A DNA stretch of 64,000 nt from Sphingomonas faeni (GCF_024273235.1 NZ_JANBVH010000010.1:62001-126000); one strand, 5' to 3'. Positions 8,681 through 19,135 are shown, counted from the stretch's first letter. The notes: a model not told the origin generated them from the letters alone. Numbers and translations are program-made.

Positions 8681-8779
8681 CAGACCTGGGTCGGAGGACG
8701 GAGAAGGCTAGTGCGGCGGACCGCGTGGTACCGCGTGGTGGTGACCTTGGCCTCCTCAGCCCCGATTACACGTGCCTGC

Positions 8780-9157
8780 TCAGCGGCAGGGGTACAGGTT
8801 GGCCAAGACCCGGGCGTAGCCGTCCTTGAGAGGGCGTTTCCGGTAGCTGGCGGGGAGTTCGTTCAGACCGTCGAGCATGTCCATGATGCCGACCGACTCA
8901 CCCTCGGGAACGCAGGCGATCGGAGGCTTGCCGGCGGCGGCGCGGGCGGCGCGTTCGGCTTTCAGCTGGTTGGTCGCGGCTTTCGCCTCTGCCTTCAGCG
9001 CAGGCAGGTCGGGCGACATCAGCGCCATCGGGCCCTGGTCGCGCAGCGCATTGGCGCGGGCGAGGAAGGTGCCGACCGTCATCGCGGCACTCGCCGGCAT
9101 CGCCAGACCAGCGATCGTCAGCGCGGCGATCAGCGCCTTGGAGCGAACATACGACAT
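8780..9157 (-). CDS. Exported Rap1a/Tai-like protein
   Basis: 125 aa from the ATG at 9157, chosen because it gives a clean signal peptide (MSYVRSKALIAALTIAGLAMPASA) and is preceded by GGAAAGG. The mature part has MTVGTFLARANALRDQG, a basic Ala-rich helix and two Cys, one in PIACVPEGESVGIMDML and one in the terminal LYPCR. The spacing and the C-P...PC ending resemble the Rap1a/Tai immunity family of type VI secretion, but similar orphan proteins occur widely in sphingomonads and no T6SS gene is nearby. Treat as an exported protein of unknown function. Confidence 0.6.
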   Translation of the reverse strand: MSYVRSKALIAALTIAGLAMPASAAMTVGTFLARANALRDQGPMALMSPDLPALKAEAKAATNQLKAERAARAAAGKPPIACVPEGESVGIMDMLDGLNELPASYRKRPLKDGYARVLANLYPCR

Positions 9158-9220
9158 GGGCGGCCTTTCCGGGAAAAGACCGCCCATAGAGATACTTAGG
9201 TTACTGCCGGGTGAACCGGA

Positions 9221-11209
9221 TCACGCCCCCAGCGGGGTCGGCGTACCGAACGGACCGTTCGGACGCCGCGTCTTCGGGATCGACGTGCCCGCACGCGGGA
9301 CGGTCGACGCCTTCGCACCCGGATCCGGACGATCGAGATCCTCGCCAGCGATCAGCTTCTTGATCTCGTCGCCGGTCAGCGTCTCGAACTCGAGCAGCGC
9401 GCCGGCCACGGTGTGAAGCTGGTCGACATGATCGCTCAGCACCTGCTTGGCGCGGTCGAGACCGCCTTCGACGATCCGCTTGATCTCGTCGTCGATCAGC
9501 TGCGCGGTCTGGTTGGACATGCGCGACGGACGGCTCGACGAGTAACCCAGGAACGACTCGCCCTCGGGCTCGCCATATTCGAGCGGGCCGACCTTGTCGG
9601 ACATGCCCCAGCGCGTGACCATGTCGCGAGCCAGACCCGTGGCGTACTGGATGTCGCCCGATGCGCCGCTCGAGACCTTGTCGTAGCCGAAGATGACTTC
9701 CTCGGCGACACGGCCGCCCATCGACACCGCGAGGTTCGCGTACATCTTGTCGCGGTGATAGCTGTACGAATCCCGCTCGGGCAGGCGCATGACCATGCCC
9801 AGCGCACGACCGCGCGGAATGATCGTCGCCTTGTGGATCGGATCCGACGCAGCCTCGTGCATCGCGACGACGGCATGGCCGGCTTCGTGATACGCGGTCA
9901 TCCGCTTCTCGTCGTCGGTCATGACCATGCTGCGACGCTCTGCGCCCATCATGACCTTGTCCTTGGCTTCCTCGAACTCGGCCATCGCCACCAGGCGCTT
10001 GCCCTTGCGCGCCGCATGTAGCGCCGCCTCGTTGACGAGGTTGGCGAGATCGGCGCCCGAGAAGCCCGGCGTACCGCGTGCGATGACGCGCGCATCGACG
10101 TCGGGGGCAAGTGGCACCTTCTTCATGTGCACTTCGAGGATCTTGATGCGACCTTCGATATCCGGCCGCGGCACGACGACCTGGCGATCGAAGCGGCCCG
10201 GACGCAGCAGCGCCGGATCGAGCACGTCGGGACGATTGGTCGCGGCGATGATGATGATGCCTTCGTTCGCCTCGAAACCGTCCATCTCGACCAGCAGCTG
10301 GTTCAGCGTCTGCTCGCGCTCGTCATTACCGTTGCCGAGGCCGGCGCCGCGATGGCGACCGACCGCGTCGATCTCGTCGATGAAGACGATGCACGGTGCG
10401 GACTTCTTGGCCTGCTCGAACATGTCGCGGACGCGGCTCGCACCGACGCCGACGAACATCTCGACGAAGTCCGACCCCGAGATCGTGAAGAACGGCACGC
10501 CGGCCTCACCCGCGATCGCGCGGGCAAGCAACGTCTTGCCGGTACCGGGCGAACCGACCAGCAAGGCGCCCTTGGGGATCTTGCCGCCCAGACGCGCGAA
10601 CTTGGTCGGGTCCTTGAGGAACTCGACGATCTCCTCCAGCTCTTCGCGTGCCTCGTCGATGCCGGCGACGTCCTGGAAGGTGACCTTGCCTTCCTTCTGC
10701 GTCAGCATCTTCGCGCGGCTCTTGCCGAAGCCCATCGCGCCGGAGCCCGAATTCTTCTGCATCTGCTTCAGGACGAAGAACGCGATGCCGAGGAACAGCA
10801 GGAACGGCAGCGACTGATACAGGAGCAGCGCCAGCATCGACGGGCCCTCTTCGGGCTTCGCGCTGATCGAGACGCCCTTCTCGCGCAGGCGGGGCACGAG
10901 CGTCGAATCCTGGATCGGGTACGACTTGAACTTCTCGCCCGAGGACAATGTCCCCGAGATGATATCGCGCGAGATGTTGACGTCCTTGACGGTGCCCTCG
11001 TCGACCTTGTCGAGGAACGCCGAATACGCGATCGTGTTGCCGCTCGACGCTGCGGTGCGGCCGTCGAACATGGTCACGAACAGCGCCAGCGCGAGCAGGA
11101 TGCCGACCCAGATCAACAGGCTTTTCATCCAGGGATTGCCGCCGTTGTTCTCCGGGCCGCCGTTTCCGGGGCCCTGGGGCTTCTGACCGCGGTTGTCGTT
11201 GTCGCTCAT
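9221..11209 (-). CDS. ftsH: ATP-dependent zinc metalloprotease FtsH
   Basis: Membrane-anchored AAA+ protease that degrades membrane and regulatory proteins (RpoH in E. coli). 662 aa from the ATG at 11209; the upstream GTG at 11236 would add nine unrelated residues. There are two transmembrane helices (about 29-48 and 124-147). The Walker A is GSPGTGKT (219-226; Ser replaces the usual second Pro), Walker [16 protein letters not shown], and the SRH region is [20 protein letters not shown]. The zinc site is HEAGH (441-445). It lies downstream of tilS, the usual alphaproteobacterial arrangement. Confidence 0.97.
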   Translation of the reverse strand: MSDNDNRGQKPQGPGNGGPENNGGNPWMKSLLIWVGILLALALFVTMFDGRTAASSGNTIAYSAFLDKVDEGTVKDVNISRDIISGTLSSGEKFKSYPIQDSTLVPRLREKGVSISAKPEEGPSMLALLLYQSLPFLLFLGIAFFVLKQMQKNSGSGAMGFGKSRAKMLTQKEGKVTFQDVAGIDEAREELEEIVEFLKDPTKFARLGGKIPKGALLVGSPGTGKTLLARAIAGEAGVPFFTISGSDFVEMFVGVGASRVRDMFEQAKKSAPCIVFIDEIDAVGRHRGAGLGNGNDEREQTLNQLLVEMDGFEANEGIIIIAATNRPDVLDPALLRPGRFDRQVVVPRPDIEGRIKILEVHMKKVPLAPDVDARVIARGTPGFSGADLANLVNEAALHAARKGKRLVAMAEFEEAKDKVMMGAERRSMVMTDDEKRMTAYHEAGHAVVAMHEAASDPIHKATIIPRGRALGMVMRLPERDSYSYHRDKMYANLAVSMGGRVAEEVIFGYDKVSSGASGDIQYATGLARDMVTRWGMSDKVGPLEYGEPEGESFLGYSSSRPSRMSNQTAQLIDDEIKRIVEGGLDRAKQVLSDHVDQLHTVAGALLEFETLTGDEIKKLIAGEDLDRPDPGAKASTVPRAGTSIPKTRRPNGPFGTPTPLGA

Positions 11210-11234
11210 GGGTGCACGATACCTTTCACCGCAC

Positions 11235-11262
11235 AAGATAAGCGTGCGCAGGTTAATGGCAA
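11235..11262 (-). promoter_or_regulatory. Possible sigma-70-type promoter for ftsH
   Basis: On the minus strand, TTGCCA (11262-11257), 16 nt, then TATCTT (11240-11235), about 26 bp before the ftsH ATG. Just upstream is a perfect 14-bp palindrome CAACGCGCGCGTTG at 11268-11281. Only a motif match; no start-site data. Confidence 0.35.
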
Positions 11263-11331
11263 TGGAACAACGCGCGCGTTGCGTTGATCAGTGTGAACGG
11301 ATCGTCACGTGGTTCAGGCGGGACCCGACGT

Positions 11332-12312
11332 TCAGGCAGGGCCCAACGCGGGGGCCCGGCGCGGCGGTGCCTCGCGGAAGCGCCAGACGTCGCCGCGCAC
11401 GCTGGCGATGATCCCGGCCTGCGTGGTGCGCTTGCCGGCCATCAGCGAGTCGAGCAGCTTCTCGATGTTCGCGGCCTCGGTCCATTCGGGGGCGACGATG
11501 CCCGCCTCGGTGCGGACCGTGCCGATCGCGCGGCGGGCGAGGCGGCGGAGGATCTCGCGGGGGAGCTTGTCCACCGCCAGCTTCACCTCGCCGCCACCGA
11601 CCTTGGCGCGTTCGGTCCAGATCCACTCGACCATCGCACGGACGTCGGTATCGGTTTCGGCGAGTGCCGCGGCCGCGCGCGCGAGGTTGGGCGTGCCGAG
11701 CCATTCATTCTCGCCGAGCAACCGGCGGAAGCGGGTGCGATCGTGGCGGTCGTCGTGGTTCGAGGGATCGTCGAAGAACGGCACTTCGGCACGGCGGACG
11801 ATCGCGCGGAGTTCGGCGCGGCGCCAGTCGAGTAGCGGACGAATGACCGCGACGCCGTGGATTTCGGTGCGCGCGCGGACGCCGGCAAGCCCCGCGAGGC
11901 CGGAGCCGCGGGCGGCGCGCATCAGGAAGGTCTCGGCCTGGTCGTCGGCGTGGTGGCCGGTGACGAGCGCCCCTGCCCCGATCGCGCGGGCGTGATCGGT
12001 GAGCAGGGCGTAGCGCGTGGTGCGGGCCTGTGCCTGGATACTGGCGCCGGTGATCGGTTCGCTGGGGGCGAGCGTGGCGTGGCGGATGCCGAGCGTTGCG
12101 CAATGCGCGGCGACCATCGCGGATTCCTCCACCGCTTCCGGGCGGAGGCGGTGGTCGATGCTCGCGACCGTGAACCCGGGGGGGAGCGCTTCGTGCGCGA
12201 GGGTAAGCATCGCCATGCTGTCGGGGCCGCCCGAGACGGCGAACAGCGGGTTGGTGATGTCGCTTGCCAGGCGCACGAAGTCGGCGGCGAAGCGGCGGCC
12301 TTCTTCGGTCAT
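11332..12312 (-). CDS. tilS: tRNA(Ile)-lysidine synthetase
   Basis: Converts C34 of the CAU-anticodon tRNA(Ile) to lysidine, using ATP and lysine. 326 aa from the ATG at 12312; the open frame continues upstream to 12438, but that part is the family B repeat. The PP-loop is SGGPDS (27-32), followed by IDHRLRPEAVEESAMVAAHC and LVTGHHADDQAETFLMRAARGSG, both conserved in TilS. The C-terminal part is shorter than in E. coli, as usual in alphaproteobacteria. Confidence 0.94.
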   Translation of the reverse strand: MTEEGRRFAADFVRLASDITNPLFAVSGGPDSMAMLTLAHEALPPGFTVASIDHRLRPEAVEESAMVAAHCATLGIRHATLAPSEPITGASIQAQARTTRYALLTDHARAIGAGALVTGHHADDQAETFLMRAARGSGLAGLAGVRARTEIHGVAVIRPLLDWRRAELRAIVRRAEVPFFDDPSNHDDRHDRTRFRRLLGENEWLGTPNLARAAAALAETDTDVRAMVEWIWTERAKVGGGEVKLAVDKLPREILRRLARRAIGTVRTEAGIVAPEWTEAANIEKLLDSLMAGKRTTQAGIIASVRGDVWRFREAPPRRAPALGPA

Positions 12313-12339
12313 GCGCGGTTGGCCGTGACGAGGATGCTG

Positions 12340-12458
12340 ATCCTCCCCTGCAAGGGGAGGTGGCTGGCGCTTGCCAGACGGAGGGGTGATCCGCTCTCGA
12401 TAGCGCAATACCCCTCCGTCAGCCCGATGGGCTGCCACCTCCCCTTCCAGGGGAGGAC
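12340..12458. repeat. Family B paired-hairpin repeat
   Basis: Left hairpin CCTCCCC-TGCA-AGGGGAGG region at 12342-12360, centre with GACGGAGGGG and CCCCTCCGTC in inverse order, right hairpin CCTCCCCTTCCAGGGGAGG near 12438-12456. It fills the tilS-cpoB gap and opens a spurious N-terminal extension of tilS. Confidence 0.85.
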
Positions 12459-12491
12459 ATCAAAGCGGCCGGTAGTCATCGGTGAACCTGC

Positions 12492-13448
12492 TTACTTGCA
12501 CTTCGCCGCGCTGCGCCCGGCGGCAACCTGGCCCTTCATCGCCGAGGCCATCTTCGCCCCATAGACGTCGTTCAGCTCGTCATACACCTTGCAGGCATCG
12601 GCCGGCTTGTTGAGCTTGGTCAGCGCCTGGCCGAGGTACAACAGGCTGTCCGGTGCGCGCTCGCCGTCGGGCATCTTCTTGTAATTGTCGTAGAACGCCA
12701 TCGACGCGAGGCTCGGCTTGCCCTCGTCGAGATACGCGCGGCCGAGCAGGTTCTGCGCATAGCTGGCGCGCTTGCTCTTCGGATAGTCGGCGACGACCTT
12801 CTTCAGCTGTGCCTGGGCCTGCGGATACTGCTTGGCCGCCCACAGACGATAGCCATACATGTATTCGTCCTCCGCCGGATCGCCGGTAGAAGGCTTCTCG
12901 ACCGAGACCTTGGTCGGTGCAGTGGTCGGCCGGGACGCCGTCTCGGGGCGCGTCGTCGGGCGCGAGGGGCCATCGTTCGAAGAGCCGGCGTTCGAAGGAC
13001 CGCCGTTCGAGGGATCATCGGGCTCGGTCGGGCCACCAGTGCCGGCGATCGGCGCGGGGCCGGTTTCGAGCGTCTTCATCCGCGCGTCGTTCGAGCGGCG
13101 GTAATTGTCGAACGCATCCTGCAACTGGCGCGTGCGGTTCTGGTTCTGCTCGATCTGCTCCGTCAGCGACGTCATCTGCTGCTCCAGCGACGTGACGCGC
13201 TGGTTCACGTCGGCGAGCGCACTGGTCGCGGGCGAGCCAGGCCCCGGGCCCTGCTCGTTCTGCGGCGCGCGCACTTCGGGCTGGAGCATCTGGCCCGCAC
13301 CACCGGGGAAGACCTTCCGCTGGACCGCGCGCATTTCACTTTCGAGCTTGCCGACGCGGCCCTCGACGTTTTGCGCCTGGGCGCCAGTGGAGATCGCGGT
13401 CGGCATCAGGGCCGCGAGGCAGACGCCGATCAGAATAGACTTACGCAT
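12492..13448 (-). CDS. cpoB: Tol-Pal system protein CpoB/YbgF
   Basis: Periplasmic protein that coordinates Tol-Pal constriction with peptidoglycan synthesis in E. coli. 318 aa from the ATG at 13448 (13457 would add three residues). It has a signal peptide ending GAQAQ, an N-terminal coiled coil (VEGRVGKLESEMRAVQRKV; later VNQRVTSLEQQMTSLTEQI), a Pro/Ser/Gly-rich linker, and a C-terminal TPR part of about 120 residues (EDEYMYGYRLWAAKQYPQ onward; KSKRASYAQNLLGRAYLDEG). No tol or pal genes are next to it. Confidence 0.88.
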   Translation of the reverse strand: MRKSILIGVCLAALMPTAISTGAQAQNVEGRVGKLESEMRAVQRKVFPGGAGQMLQPEVRAPQNEQGPGPGSPATSALADVNQRVTSLEQQMTSLTEQIEQNQNRTRQLQDAFDNYRRSNDARMKTLETGPAPIAGTGGPTEPDDPSNGGPSNAGSSNDGPSRPTTRPETASRPTTAPTKVSVEKPSTGDPAEDEYMYGYRLWAAKQYPQAQAQLKKVVADYPKSKRASYAQNLLGRAYLDEGKPSLASMAFYDNYKKMPDGERAPDSLLYLGQALTKLNKPADACKVYDELNDVYGAKMASAMKGQVAAGRSAAKCK

Positions 13449-13544
13449 GGGCCACACCCCCCGGTGGATTGGTTAATCGTCCGGGTATAGCTGCACTACC
13501 CATCCTGTCGCCAGCCTTAAGGCGCTGGCGATGCCCGCGGGCTT

Positions 13545-14546
13545 TCACGGGGTCGGCGTTGCCGTAGCGGCGGGCGGCGGGTTGGCGGCAGCGTCCAGAT
13601 TGGCACGCTGCGTTTCGGTCATCTGACGACGCGGCGTACGCGGACGACTGGCGCGCGCCTGCTCGCTGGTTCCGGACGGCGTGGCCGACGCGGTCGGCAT
13701 GGGCTGCGGCTCGGGCGTACCGGCAAGACGCGCGGCGATCGCCGGTGCCCCGATGCGAACGTCCTTGATCGGGCGCTCGCCGGTGCCGAGCGCCGGCGCG
13801 GCGGCACCGTTGAGCGTCACCGCCAGCTTGTCCGCCCGACCGATGTTGATCATCGGGTCCTTCGCGTCCTTGGGCACGTCGAACTTCTCGCCCGGCTTCA
13901 TGGTGCCGAGGTACAGCGTCTTGTTGTCGGCATCGTAGACGCGCATCCACACCTCGTCCGAGGCGGTCAGCGTGACCTGGCCGTTCGCGGGCGTCGCAGG
14001 AGCGGGCACGGGTTGCGCGGTCTGCGCGACAGGGTTCGGCGCGGTTTGCGCAACCGGCGTCGCGGTCGAGGACTCGCTCGATCCGCGGAACATGTCGGTG
14101 CCGTACCAGAGGCCGACCAGCACCAGCACCGCGATCGCGATCCCCAGCGCGACGATCGCGATCCCACGCGAGGGTACGCGCGACGGATCGGTCATCTCAT
14201 AGGGTTCGTATTCGGGCGTGCGGCGACCGAGCTTGGCGACGTCTTCGCGCACCAGCTGCGCGATCCGCACCTCGTCGACGCCGACCGCACGCGCATAGGC
14301 GCGGCTGAAGCCGACCGCGTAGGTGGAGGACGGCAGCGCGGAATAGTCGGATGCCTCGATCGCCTCGAGATGGCGCAGCGGCACGCGCGTACGTGCCGCG
14401 ATATCCGCGACGCTCAATCCCTGCGACTCGCGGCTGTTGCGAAGAATGTCGCCAGCACGCTCTGGTACAGCGGGCGTAGCGTTCTGGCCGGTTTCGACCT
14501 CGTCCATTCTTGTCTCCGAAGCGGGCTGCGTAGCGTTGCCCGTCAT
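13545..14546 (-). CDS. RodZ-like helix-turn-helix membrane protein
   Basis: 333 aa. The N-terminal Xre-type HTH (about 30-95: AGDILRNSRESQGLSVADIA, LEAIEASDYSALPSSTYAVG) is the RodZ cytoplasmic domain. One transmembrane helix follows at about 127-148 (IAIVALGIAIAVLVLVGLWY). A periplasmic DUF4115 domain lies at about 180-265 (TASDEVWMRVYDADNKTLYL, DPMINIGRADKLAVTLNG). The tail is rich in Pro, Thr and Arg. RodZ links MreB filaments to the wall-elongation machinery. It lies between cpoB and ptsP on the same strand. Confidence 0.85.
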   Translation of the reverse strand: MTGNATQPASETRMDEVETGQNATPAVPERAGDILRNSRESQGLSVADIAARTRVPLRHLEAIEASDYSALPSSTYAVGFSRAYARAVGVDEVRIAQLVREDVAKLGRRTPEYEPYEMTDPSRVPSRGIAIVALGIAIAVLVLVGLWYGTDMFRGSSESSTATPVAQTAPNPVAQTAQPVPAPATPANGQVTLTASDEVWMRVYDADNKTLYLGTMKPGEKFDVPKDAKDPMINIGRADKLAVTLNGAAAPALGTGERPIKDVRIGAPAIAARLAGTPEPQPMPTASATPSGTSEQARASRPRTPRRQMTETQRANLDAAANPPPAATATPTP

Positions 14547-14616
14547 GTCCCCCGTCTTTCAGAGGCCCCTAGCCGTGTCAACGCGCACGCGGCCCGGAAC
14601 CGCCGGTTTCGGGCCT

Positions 14617-16890
14617 TCAGACGATTTCGACACCGTTTTCGGTCGCCCATGCGGTCAGCGCGCCGCGCATGTCGCGGGGTGGATCCGCCAGCAGTCCTGT
14701 CATGTATCGGGTGAGCGCGGCGCGATCGAGCGAGCGCGTCATCGCCTTGATCGGGCCGACCGCGGCGGGGGTGATCGACAACCGCTCGATCCCGAGGCCG
14801 ATCAGCGCCATCGCCTCCAGCGGCCGTCCGCCCATCTCGCCGCACACCGCCAGATCGACCTTGGCGTCGCGGGTCGGCGACACCAGCCGCGCGATGAAGC
14901 GGAGGATCGACGGGCTGAGCCAGTCGTACCGCTCGGCGAGCTTGGGATTGGCGCGATCGGCCGCGAACAGGAACTGGGTCAGATCGTTGGTGCCGATCGA
15001 CAGGAACTCGATACGCGGCAGCAGCACGTCGAGCATTTCCGCAAGCGCCGGCACCTCGAGCATCGCGCCATAGCGGATCGCCAGCGGCATCTTCCGCCCG
15101 CGTCCTTCGAGCCAGGTCCGCTGCGCCTCGAACAGCGCGCGCGCCTCGTCGAATTCCCACGGCTCGCTGACCATCGGGAACATCACGTTGAGCGTGCGGC
15201 CGGCGGCGGCCTCCAGCAACGCACGCGCCTGCACCTTCATCAACCCGTCGCGCTCCAGGCCAAGGCGCAGCGCGCGCCAGCCCATGGCCGGGTTCTCCTC
15301 GTCCGAATCTTCCTTGTTGAGATACGGCAGCGCCTTGTCGCCACCGATATCGACGGTGCGGAAGATCACCGGGCGCTCGCCCGCCGCGTCGAGCACTTCG
15401 CGGTAGAGCCGCTGCTGGCGCTCGCGCTGCGGCAAAGTGGCCGAAACGAGGAACTGGAACTCGGTGCGGAACAGGCCGATCCCGTCCGCGCCGGTGACGT
15501 CGAGCGCGGCGACGTCGTCACGCAGGCCAGCGTTCACCATCAAGGTCAGCCGGTGGCCGTCCTTGGTGATCGGCGGCACGTCGCGCAAAGCCGCGAACGC
15601 CGCCTTGCGCTTCTGGCGCATCGCGAGCCGCGCATCGAACGCTTCCTCCATCGCCGCGGAGGGGCGGGCGAAGACGTTGCTCTCGGCGCTATCGAGCAAC
15701 AGCATGTCGCCCTCCGCGACCAGCCGGCGGATATCGCGGACGCGGCCGAGCACCGGCACGCCCATCGCGCGCGCGACGATCGTGACGTGCGCGGTGAGCG
15801 ATCCTTCCTCGAGGATCACGCCCTTCAGCCGGCGCTTGTCGTATTCGAGCAGTTCGGCAGGCCCGAGATTACGCGCGATCAGGATCGTGTCCTGGCGCAG
15901 GCCGAGTTGCGCCGCGGTGCCCATCTGGCCCGAGACGATACGGAGCAGCCGGTTCGACAGATCCTCAAGATCGTGCATCCGGTCGGCGAGCAGCGGATCG
16001 TCGATCTGGCGCATGCGCTGGCGGGTACGTTGCTGGACGCGCTCGATCGCCGCCTCGGCGGTCAGCCCGGAATCGATCGCCTCGTTGATGCGCCGCGCCC
16101 AGCCCTCGTCATAGGCAAACATCTTGTAGGTCTGGAGCACTTCGACATGCTCGCCGCCGACACCGAATTCAGCCTCGCGAGTCATCCGGTCGATGCCTTC
16201 GCGCATCTTGTCGAACGCCGCATAGACGCGGTGCCGCTCGGCGTCGGTGTCCTCGGCGACGGTGTGCTCGATGGTGATCCGCGGCTGGTGATAAACCGCG
16301 AAGCCCGCGCCCATCCCGTCGACCAGCTTCTGGCCGGGGATGCGCATCGCCGCGGTCGACTGCGGCCGGTCCGCGCCGCCGCCGGTGGTGTCGATCAGGC
16401 CGGCATTGGCGATCAGTTCGGACAGCACCATCGCCACCGTCTGCAACGCCTCGATCTCGACGTCCGCATATTTGCGACGATCGGTGTGCTGGACGGCCAG
16501 GACCCCCACGGATCGCTCGCGACGGATGATGGGGACGCCCGCGAAGCTGTGGAAGCGGTCCTCGCCGGTCTCGGGCTTGTAGGCGAAATCGGGGTGGCTG
16601 GCGGCTTCGTCGAGGTTGAGCACCTCGACGTCTTCCGCGATCGTGCCGACTAGGCCTTCGCCGAGCGCGAGCTTGGTGACGTGGACGGCCGCCTGATCCA
16701 GCCCGCGCGTCGCGAACAGTTCGAGCACCCCTTCGCGCAACAGGTAGATCGAGCAGACCTCGCTGTCGATCGCGGTGGCGATGATGCCGACGACGGCGTT
16801 CAGCTTGGCTTGCGCGGACGTGCGCGACGCCATCACGTCGTGAAGGCTGGTGAGGATTTCGCGGGCGGAGGCGGCGGCCGAAAGGGGCAT
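14617..16890 (-). CDS. ptsP: Phosphoenolpyruvate-protein phosphotransferase PtsP (EI-Ntr)
   Basis: First enzyme of the nitrogen-type phosphotransferase system; passes phosphate from PEP to NPr. 757 aa. An N-terminal GAF domain (about 20-165: NAVVGIIATAIDSEVCSIYL ... FHSFAGVPIIRRERSVGVLA) is the mark of EI-Ntr. The phosphohistidine lies in GSLTAHVTIVARAMGVP (about residue 360), and the PEP-binding barrel has RTEFQFL and the catalytic Cys in VCGEMGGRPLEA. Its partners NPr and EIIA-Ntr are not in the window. Confidence 0.95.
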   Translation of the reverse strand: MPLSAAASAREILTSLHDVMASRTSAQAKLNAVVGIIATAIDSEVCSIYLLREGVLELFATRGLDQAAVHVTKLALGEGLVGTIAEDVEVLNLDEAASHPDFAYKPETGEDRFHSFAGVPIIRRERSVGVLAVQHTDRRKYADVEIEALQTVAMVLSELIANAGLIDTTGGGADRPQSTAAMRIPGQKLVDGMGAGFAVYHQPRITIEHTVAEDTDAERHRVYAAFDKMREGIDRMTREAEFGVGGEHVEVLQTYKMFAYDEGWARRINEAIDSGLTAEAAIERVQQRTRQRMRQIDDPLLADRMHDLEDLSNRLLRIVSGQMGTAAQLGLRQDTILIARNLGPAELLEYDKRRLKGVILEEGSLTAHVTIVARAMGVPVLGRVRDIRRLVAEGDMLLLDSAESNVFARPSAAMEEAFDARLAMRQKRKAAFAALRDVPPITKDGHRLTLMVNAGLRDDVAALDVTGADGIGLFRTEFQFLVSATLPQRERQQRLYREVLDAAGERPVIFRTVDIGGDKALPYLNKEDSDEENPAMGWRALRLGLERDGLMKVQARALLEAAAGRTLNVMFPMVSEPWEFDEARALFEAQRTWLEGRGRKMPLAIRYGAMLEVPALAEMLDVLLPRIEFLSIGTNDLTQFLFAADRANPKLAERYDWLSPSILRFIARLVSPTRDAKVDLAVCGEMGGRPLEAMALIGLGIERLSITPAAVGPIKAMTRSLDRAALTRYMTGLLADPPRDMRGALTAWATENGVEIV

Positions 16891-17015
16891 TCGGGTTGGC
16901 TATCAGATGAAACGCTTGGGTGCCACGCAACAAAAGCAGTGTTGGGGTGAAGTTCGATCGATCTTTGAGTGGGGATTCTCCAAATGAGTCCCCAGCGCTT
17001 CGAACACCCCCTCAC

Positions 17016-17131
17016 TTCCCCCCTCCCTGGAAGGGAGGGGTTGGGGGTGGGTCGGCCTGCTCGAGCCACCTGCGTCTGGAATATGCGGAAGCCGACCCAC
17101 CCCCTGCCCCTCCCTTCCAGGGAGGGGGGAA
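17016..17131. repeat. Family C paired-hairpin repeat
   Basis: Left hairpin CCCTCCC-TGGA-AGGGAGGGG then TTGGGGGTGGGTCGGC; the right half is GCCGACCCACCCCCTGCCCC followed by the inverse hairpin. Other C copies are at 28023, 47714, 55023 and 62918. It fills most of the ruvB-ptsP gap. Confidence 0.88.
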
Positions 17132-17144
17132 GATTTAGAAGAAG

Positions 17145-18170
17145 TCAGGTGTCGAACAGACCGTCCTGGCTTCCGGCCGGTGGGTTCAGGCCGAGATGTT
17201 TCCACCCCCCCGCGTTCAGGAACCGCCCCCGTGCCGTCCGTGCAATCAGGCCGAGTTGGATCAGATACGGCTCGATCACCTCCTCGATCGTATCACGCGG
17301 CTCGCTCAACCCCGCCGCCAGCGTCTCCACCCCCACAGGCCCCCCGCGATAGATATCCGCGATCATCATCAGATACCGCCGGTCCATCGCGTCGAGCCCG
17401 AGCGAATCGACCTCCAGCCGGTTGAGCGCCGCATCCGCCGCCCGCGCATCGACCGTCTCATGCCCGGCGACATTGGCGAAATCGCGCACCCTTCGCAGCA
17501 ACCGCCCGGCGATACGCGGCGTCCCGCGGGCCCGGCGCGCGATCTCCATCGCGCCGTCCTTGGCGATCCCCAGCCCGAGCAGCCCTGCAGCGCGCGTCAC
17601 CACCCGCTCCAGTTCCTCGACCGTATAGAATTGCAGGCGCACCGGGATGCCGAAGCGATCGCGCAGCGGCGTCGTCAGCAACCCCTGCCGCGTGGTGGCG
17701 CCGATCAGCGTGAACCGCGGCAGGTCGATGCGGACGGAGCGCGCGGACGGCCCCTCGCCGATCATCAGGTCGAGCGCACGGTCCTCCATCGCGGGATACA
17801 GCACCTCCTCGACCGCAGGCTGCAACCGGTGGATCTCGTCGATGAACAGCACGTCGCCATCCTCGAGATTGGTCAGCAGCGCGGCGAGATCGCCCGACTT
17901 GGCGATCACCGGCCCCGAGGTGGCACGGAACCCCACCCCCATCTCGCGCGCGACGATCTGCGCGAGCGTCGTCTTGCCGAGCCCCGGCGGGCCGAAGAAC
18001 AACACGTGATCCAGCGCATCGCCGCGCGATTTCGCCGCCTGGATGAAGATGCGCAGATTCTCGCGCGCGGCCTTCTGCCCGACGAATTCGTCGAGCGTCT
18101 TCGGGCGCAGCGCGGCGTCGACGTCTTCGGGACGCTTGGCGGCGGTCAGGATGCGGTCTGTATCGGTCAC
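17145..18170 (-). CDS. ruvB: Holliday junction branch migration helicase RuvB
   Basis: AAA+ motor that drives branch migration with RuvA. 341 aa from the GTG at 18170 ([20 protein letters not shown]); the frame remains open further upstream but would run into the divergent dehydrogenase gene. Walker A is GPPGLGKT, Walker [11 protein letters not shown], the sensor region [13 protein letters not shown] and the arginine finger TPLRDRFG. A winged-helix C-terminus is present. It is separated from ruvA by a divergent dehydrogenase gene. Confidence 0.95.
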   Translation of the reverse strand: MTDTDRILTAAKRPEDVDAALRPKTLDEFVGQKAARENLRIFIQAAKSRGDALDHVLFFGPPGLGKTTLAQIVAREMGVGFRATSGPVIAKSGDLAALLTNLEDGDVLFIDEIHRLQPAVEEVLYPAMEDRALDLMIGEGPSARSVRIDLPRFTLIGATTRQGLLTTPLRDRFGIPVRLQFYTVEELERVVTRAAGLLGLGIAKDGAMEIARRARGTPRIAGRLLRRVRDFANVAGHETVDARAADAALNRLEVDSLGLDAMDRRYLMMIADIYRGGPVGVETLAAGLSEPRDTIEEVIEPYLIQLGLIARTARGRFLNAGGWKHLGLNPPAGSQDGLFDT

Positions 18171-18223
18171 ACGCCGCGATAGCGCGCTCGCGGTGAAGGG
18201 GGCAAGGCGGCTATGGGTGCGGG

Positions 18224-19135
18224 ATGACGAACGAAACCGTGCAGCCCGACCTGTATCTGCTCTCCGGAGTATCGCCTGCGCTGGAGGCCGCACTCGCCGA
18301 GCGCTTCACGCTGCACCGCACGGATCCGCTGGCGACGACGCGGGCGATCGTCGGCGGCGGGAGTAGCGTGATCGATGAAGCGCTGCTCGACCGCCTTCCC
18401 GCGCTGGAGATCATCGCGATCCACGGCGTCGGGTATGACGGTATCGACCTCGCCGCGACCAAGGCGCGCGGCATAGCGGTGACGACGACGCCCGACGTAC
18501 TGACCGACGATGTCGCAGACCTCGCGATCGGACTGATGCTGGCCGTGCAGCGACGGATTGTCGCGAACGACCGTGCAGTGCGCGACGGCGGGTGGCAGGT
18601 CGACCTCTCTCGACGCGCCAGCGGGCGACGGATCGGCATCTTCGGGCTTGGCCGGATCGGCAAGGCCATCGCCAAGCGCGCCGCGCCGTTCGCGCGCGAA
18701 CTCCATTATACCGCGCGCTCCACGAAGCCGGATTTCGCGGGCGTGTTCCATGCCGACATAGCCTCGCTCGCGGCAGCGTGCGACGTGCTGATCGTCTCAG
18801 CCCCCGGTGGCGACGCGACGTCGCAAATCGTGGACGCCGCTGTTCTCGCAGCGCTCGGCGAGGACGGCATCCTGGTCAACATCGCGCGTGGCAGCCTGAT
18901 CGACGAACCGGCTCTGGTGGCAGCGCTTCAGGCGGGAACGATCGCCGGTGCGGGGCTCGACGTCTTTGCCGACGAACCTGCCGTTCCCGAAGCGCTCAAG
19001 ACGATGGATCAGGTCGTCCTGTCACCGCATCAGGGCAGCGCGACGGTCGATGGCCGGGCCGCGATGGCGGCGCTGGTCGTTGCGAACCTCGACGCGCATT
19101 TTGCAGGGAAAGCGCTGCTCACGCCGCTCGAGTGA
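18224..19135 (+). CDS. D-isomer-specific 2-hydroxyacid dehydrogenase
   Basis: NAD(P)H-dependent reductase of 2-oxoacids such as glyoxylate or hydroxypyruvate; the exact substrate is unknown. 303 aa. The Rossmann motif is [20 protein letters not shown] (about 142-161). The catalytic triad is visible as Arg in NIARGSLID, Glu in FADEPAVPE and His in LSPHQGSAT. The ATG is 53 bp from the divergent ruvB start, so the two probably share a promoter region. It interrupts ruvA-ruvB on the opposite strand. Confidence 0.88.
   Translation: MTNETVQPDLYLLSGVSPALEAALAERFTLHRTDPLATTRAIVGGGSSVIDEALLDRLPALEIIAIHGVGYDGIDLAATKARGIAVTTTPDVLTDDVADLAIGLMLAVQRRIVANDRAVRDGGWQVDLSRRASGRRIGIFGLGRIGKAIAKRAAPFARELHYTARSTKPDFAGVFHADIASLAAACDVLIVSAPGGDATSQIVDAAVLAALGEDGILVNIARGSLIDEPALVAALQAGTIAGAGLDVFADEPAVPEALKTMDQVVLSPHQGSATVDGRAAMAALVVANLDAHFAGKALLTPLE

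Noticed and set aside
7853..8829. Several open frames of 75-125 codons in the repeat field
   Set aside because: They are translations of the family A units and the 18-bp repeats, with the same HPSESWDL-type text in each unit; no ribosome sites.
12313..12438. N-terminal 42-residue extension of tilS
   Set aside because: It encodes the family B repeat; the family start lies at 12312.
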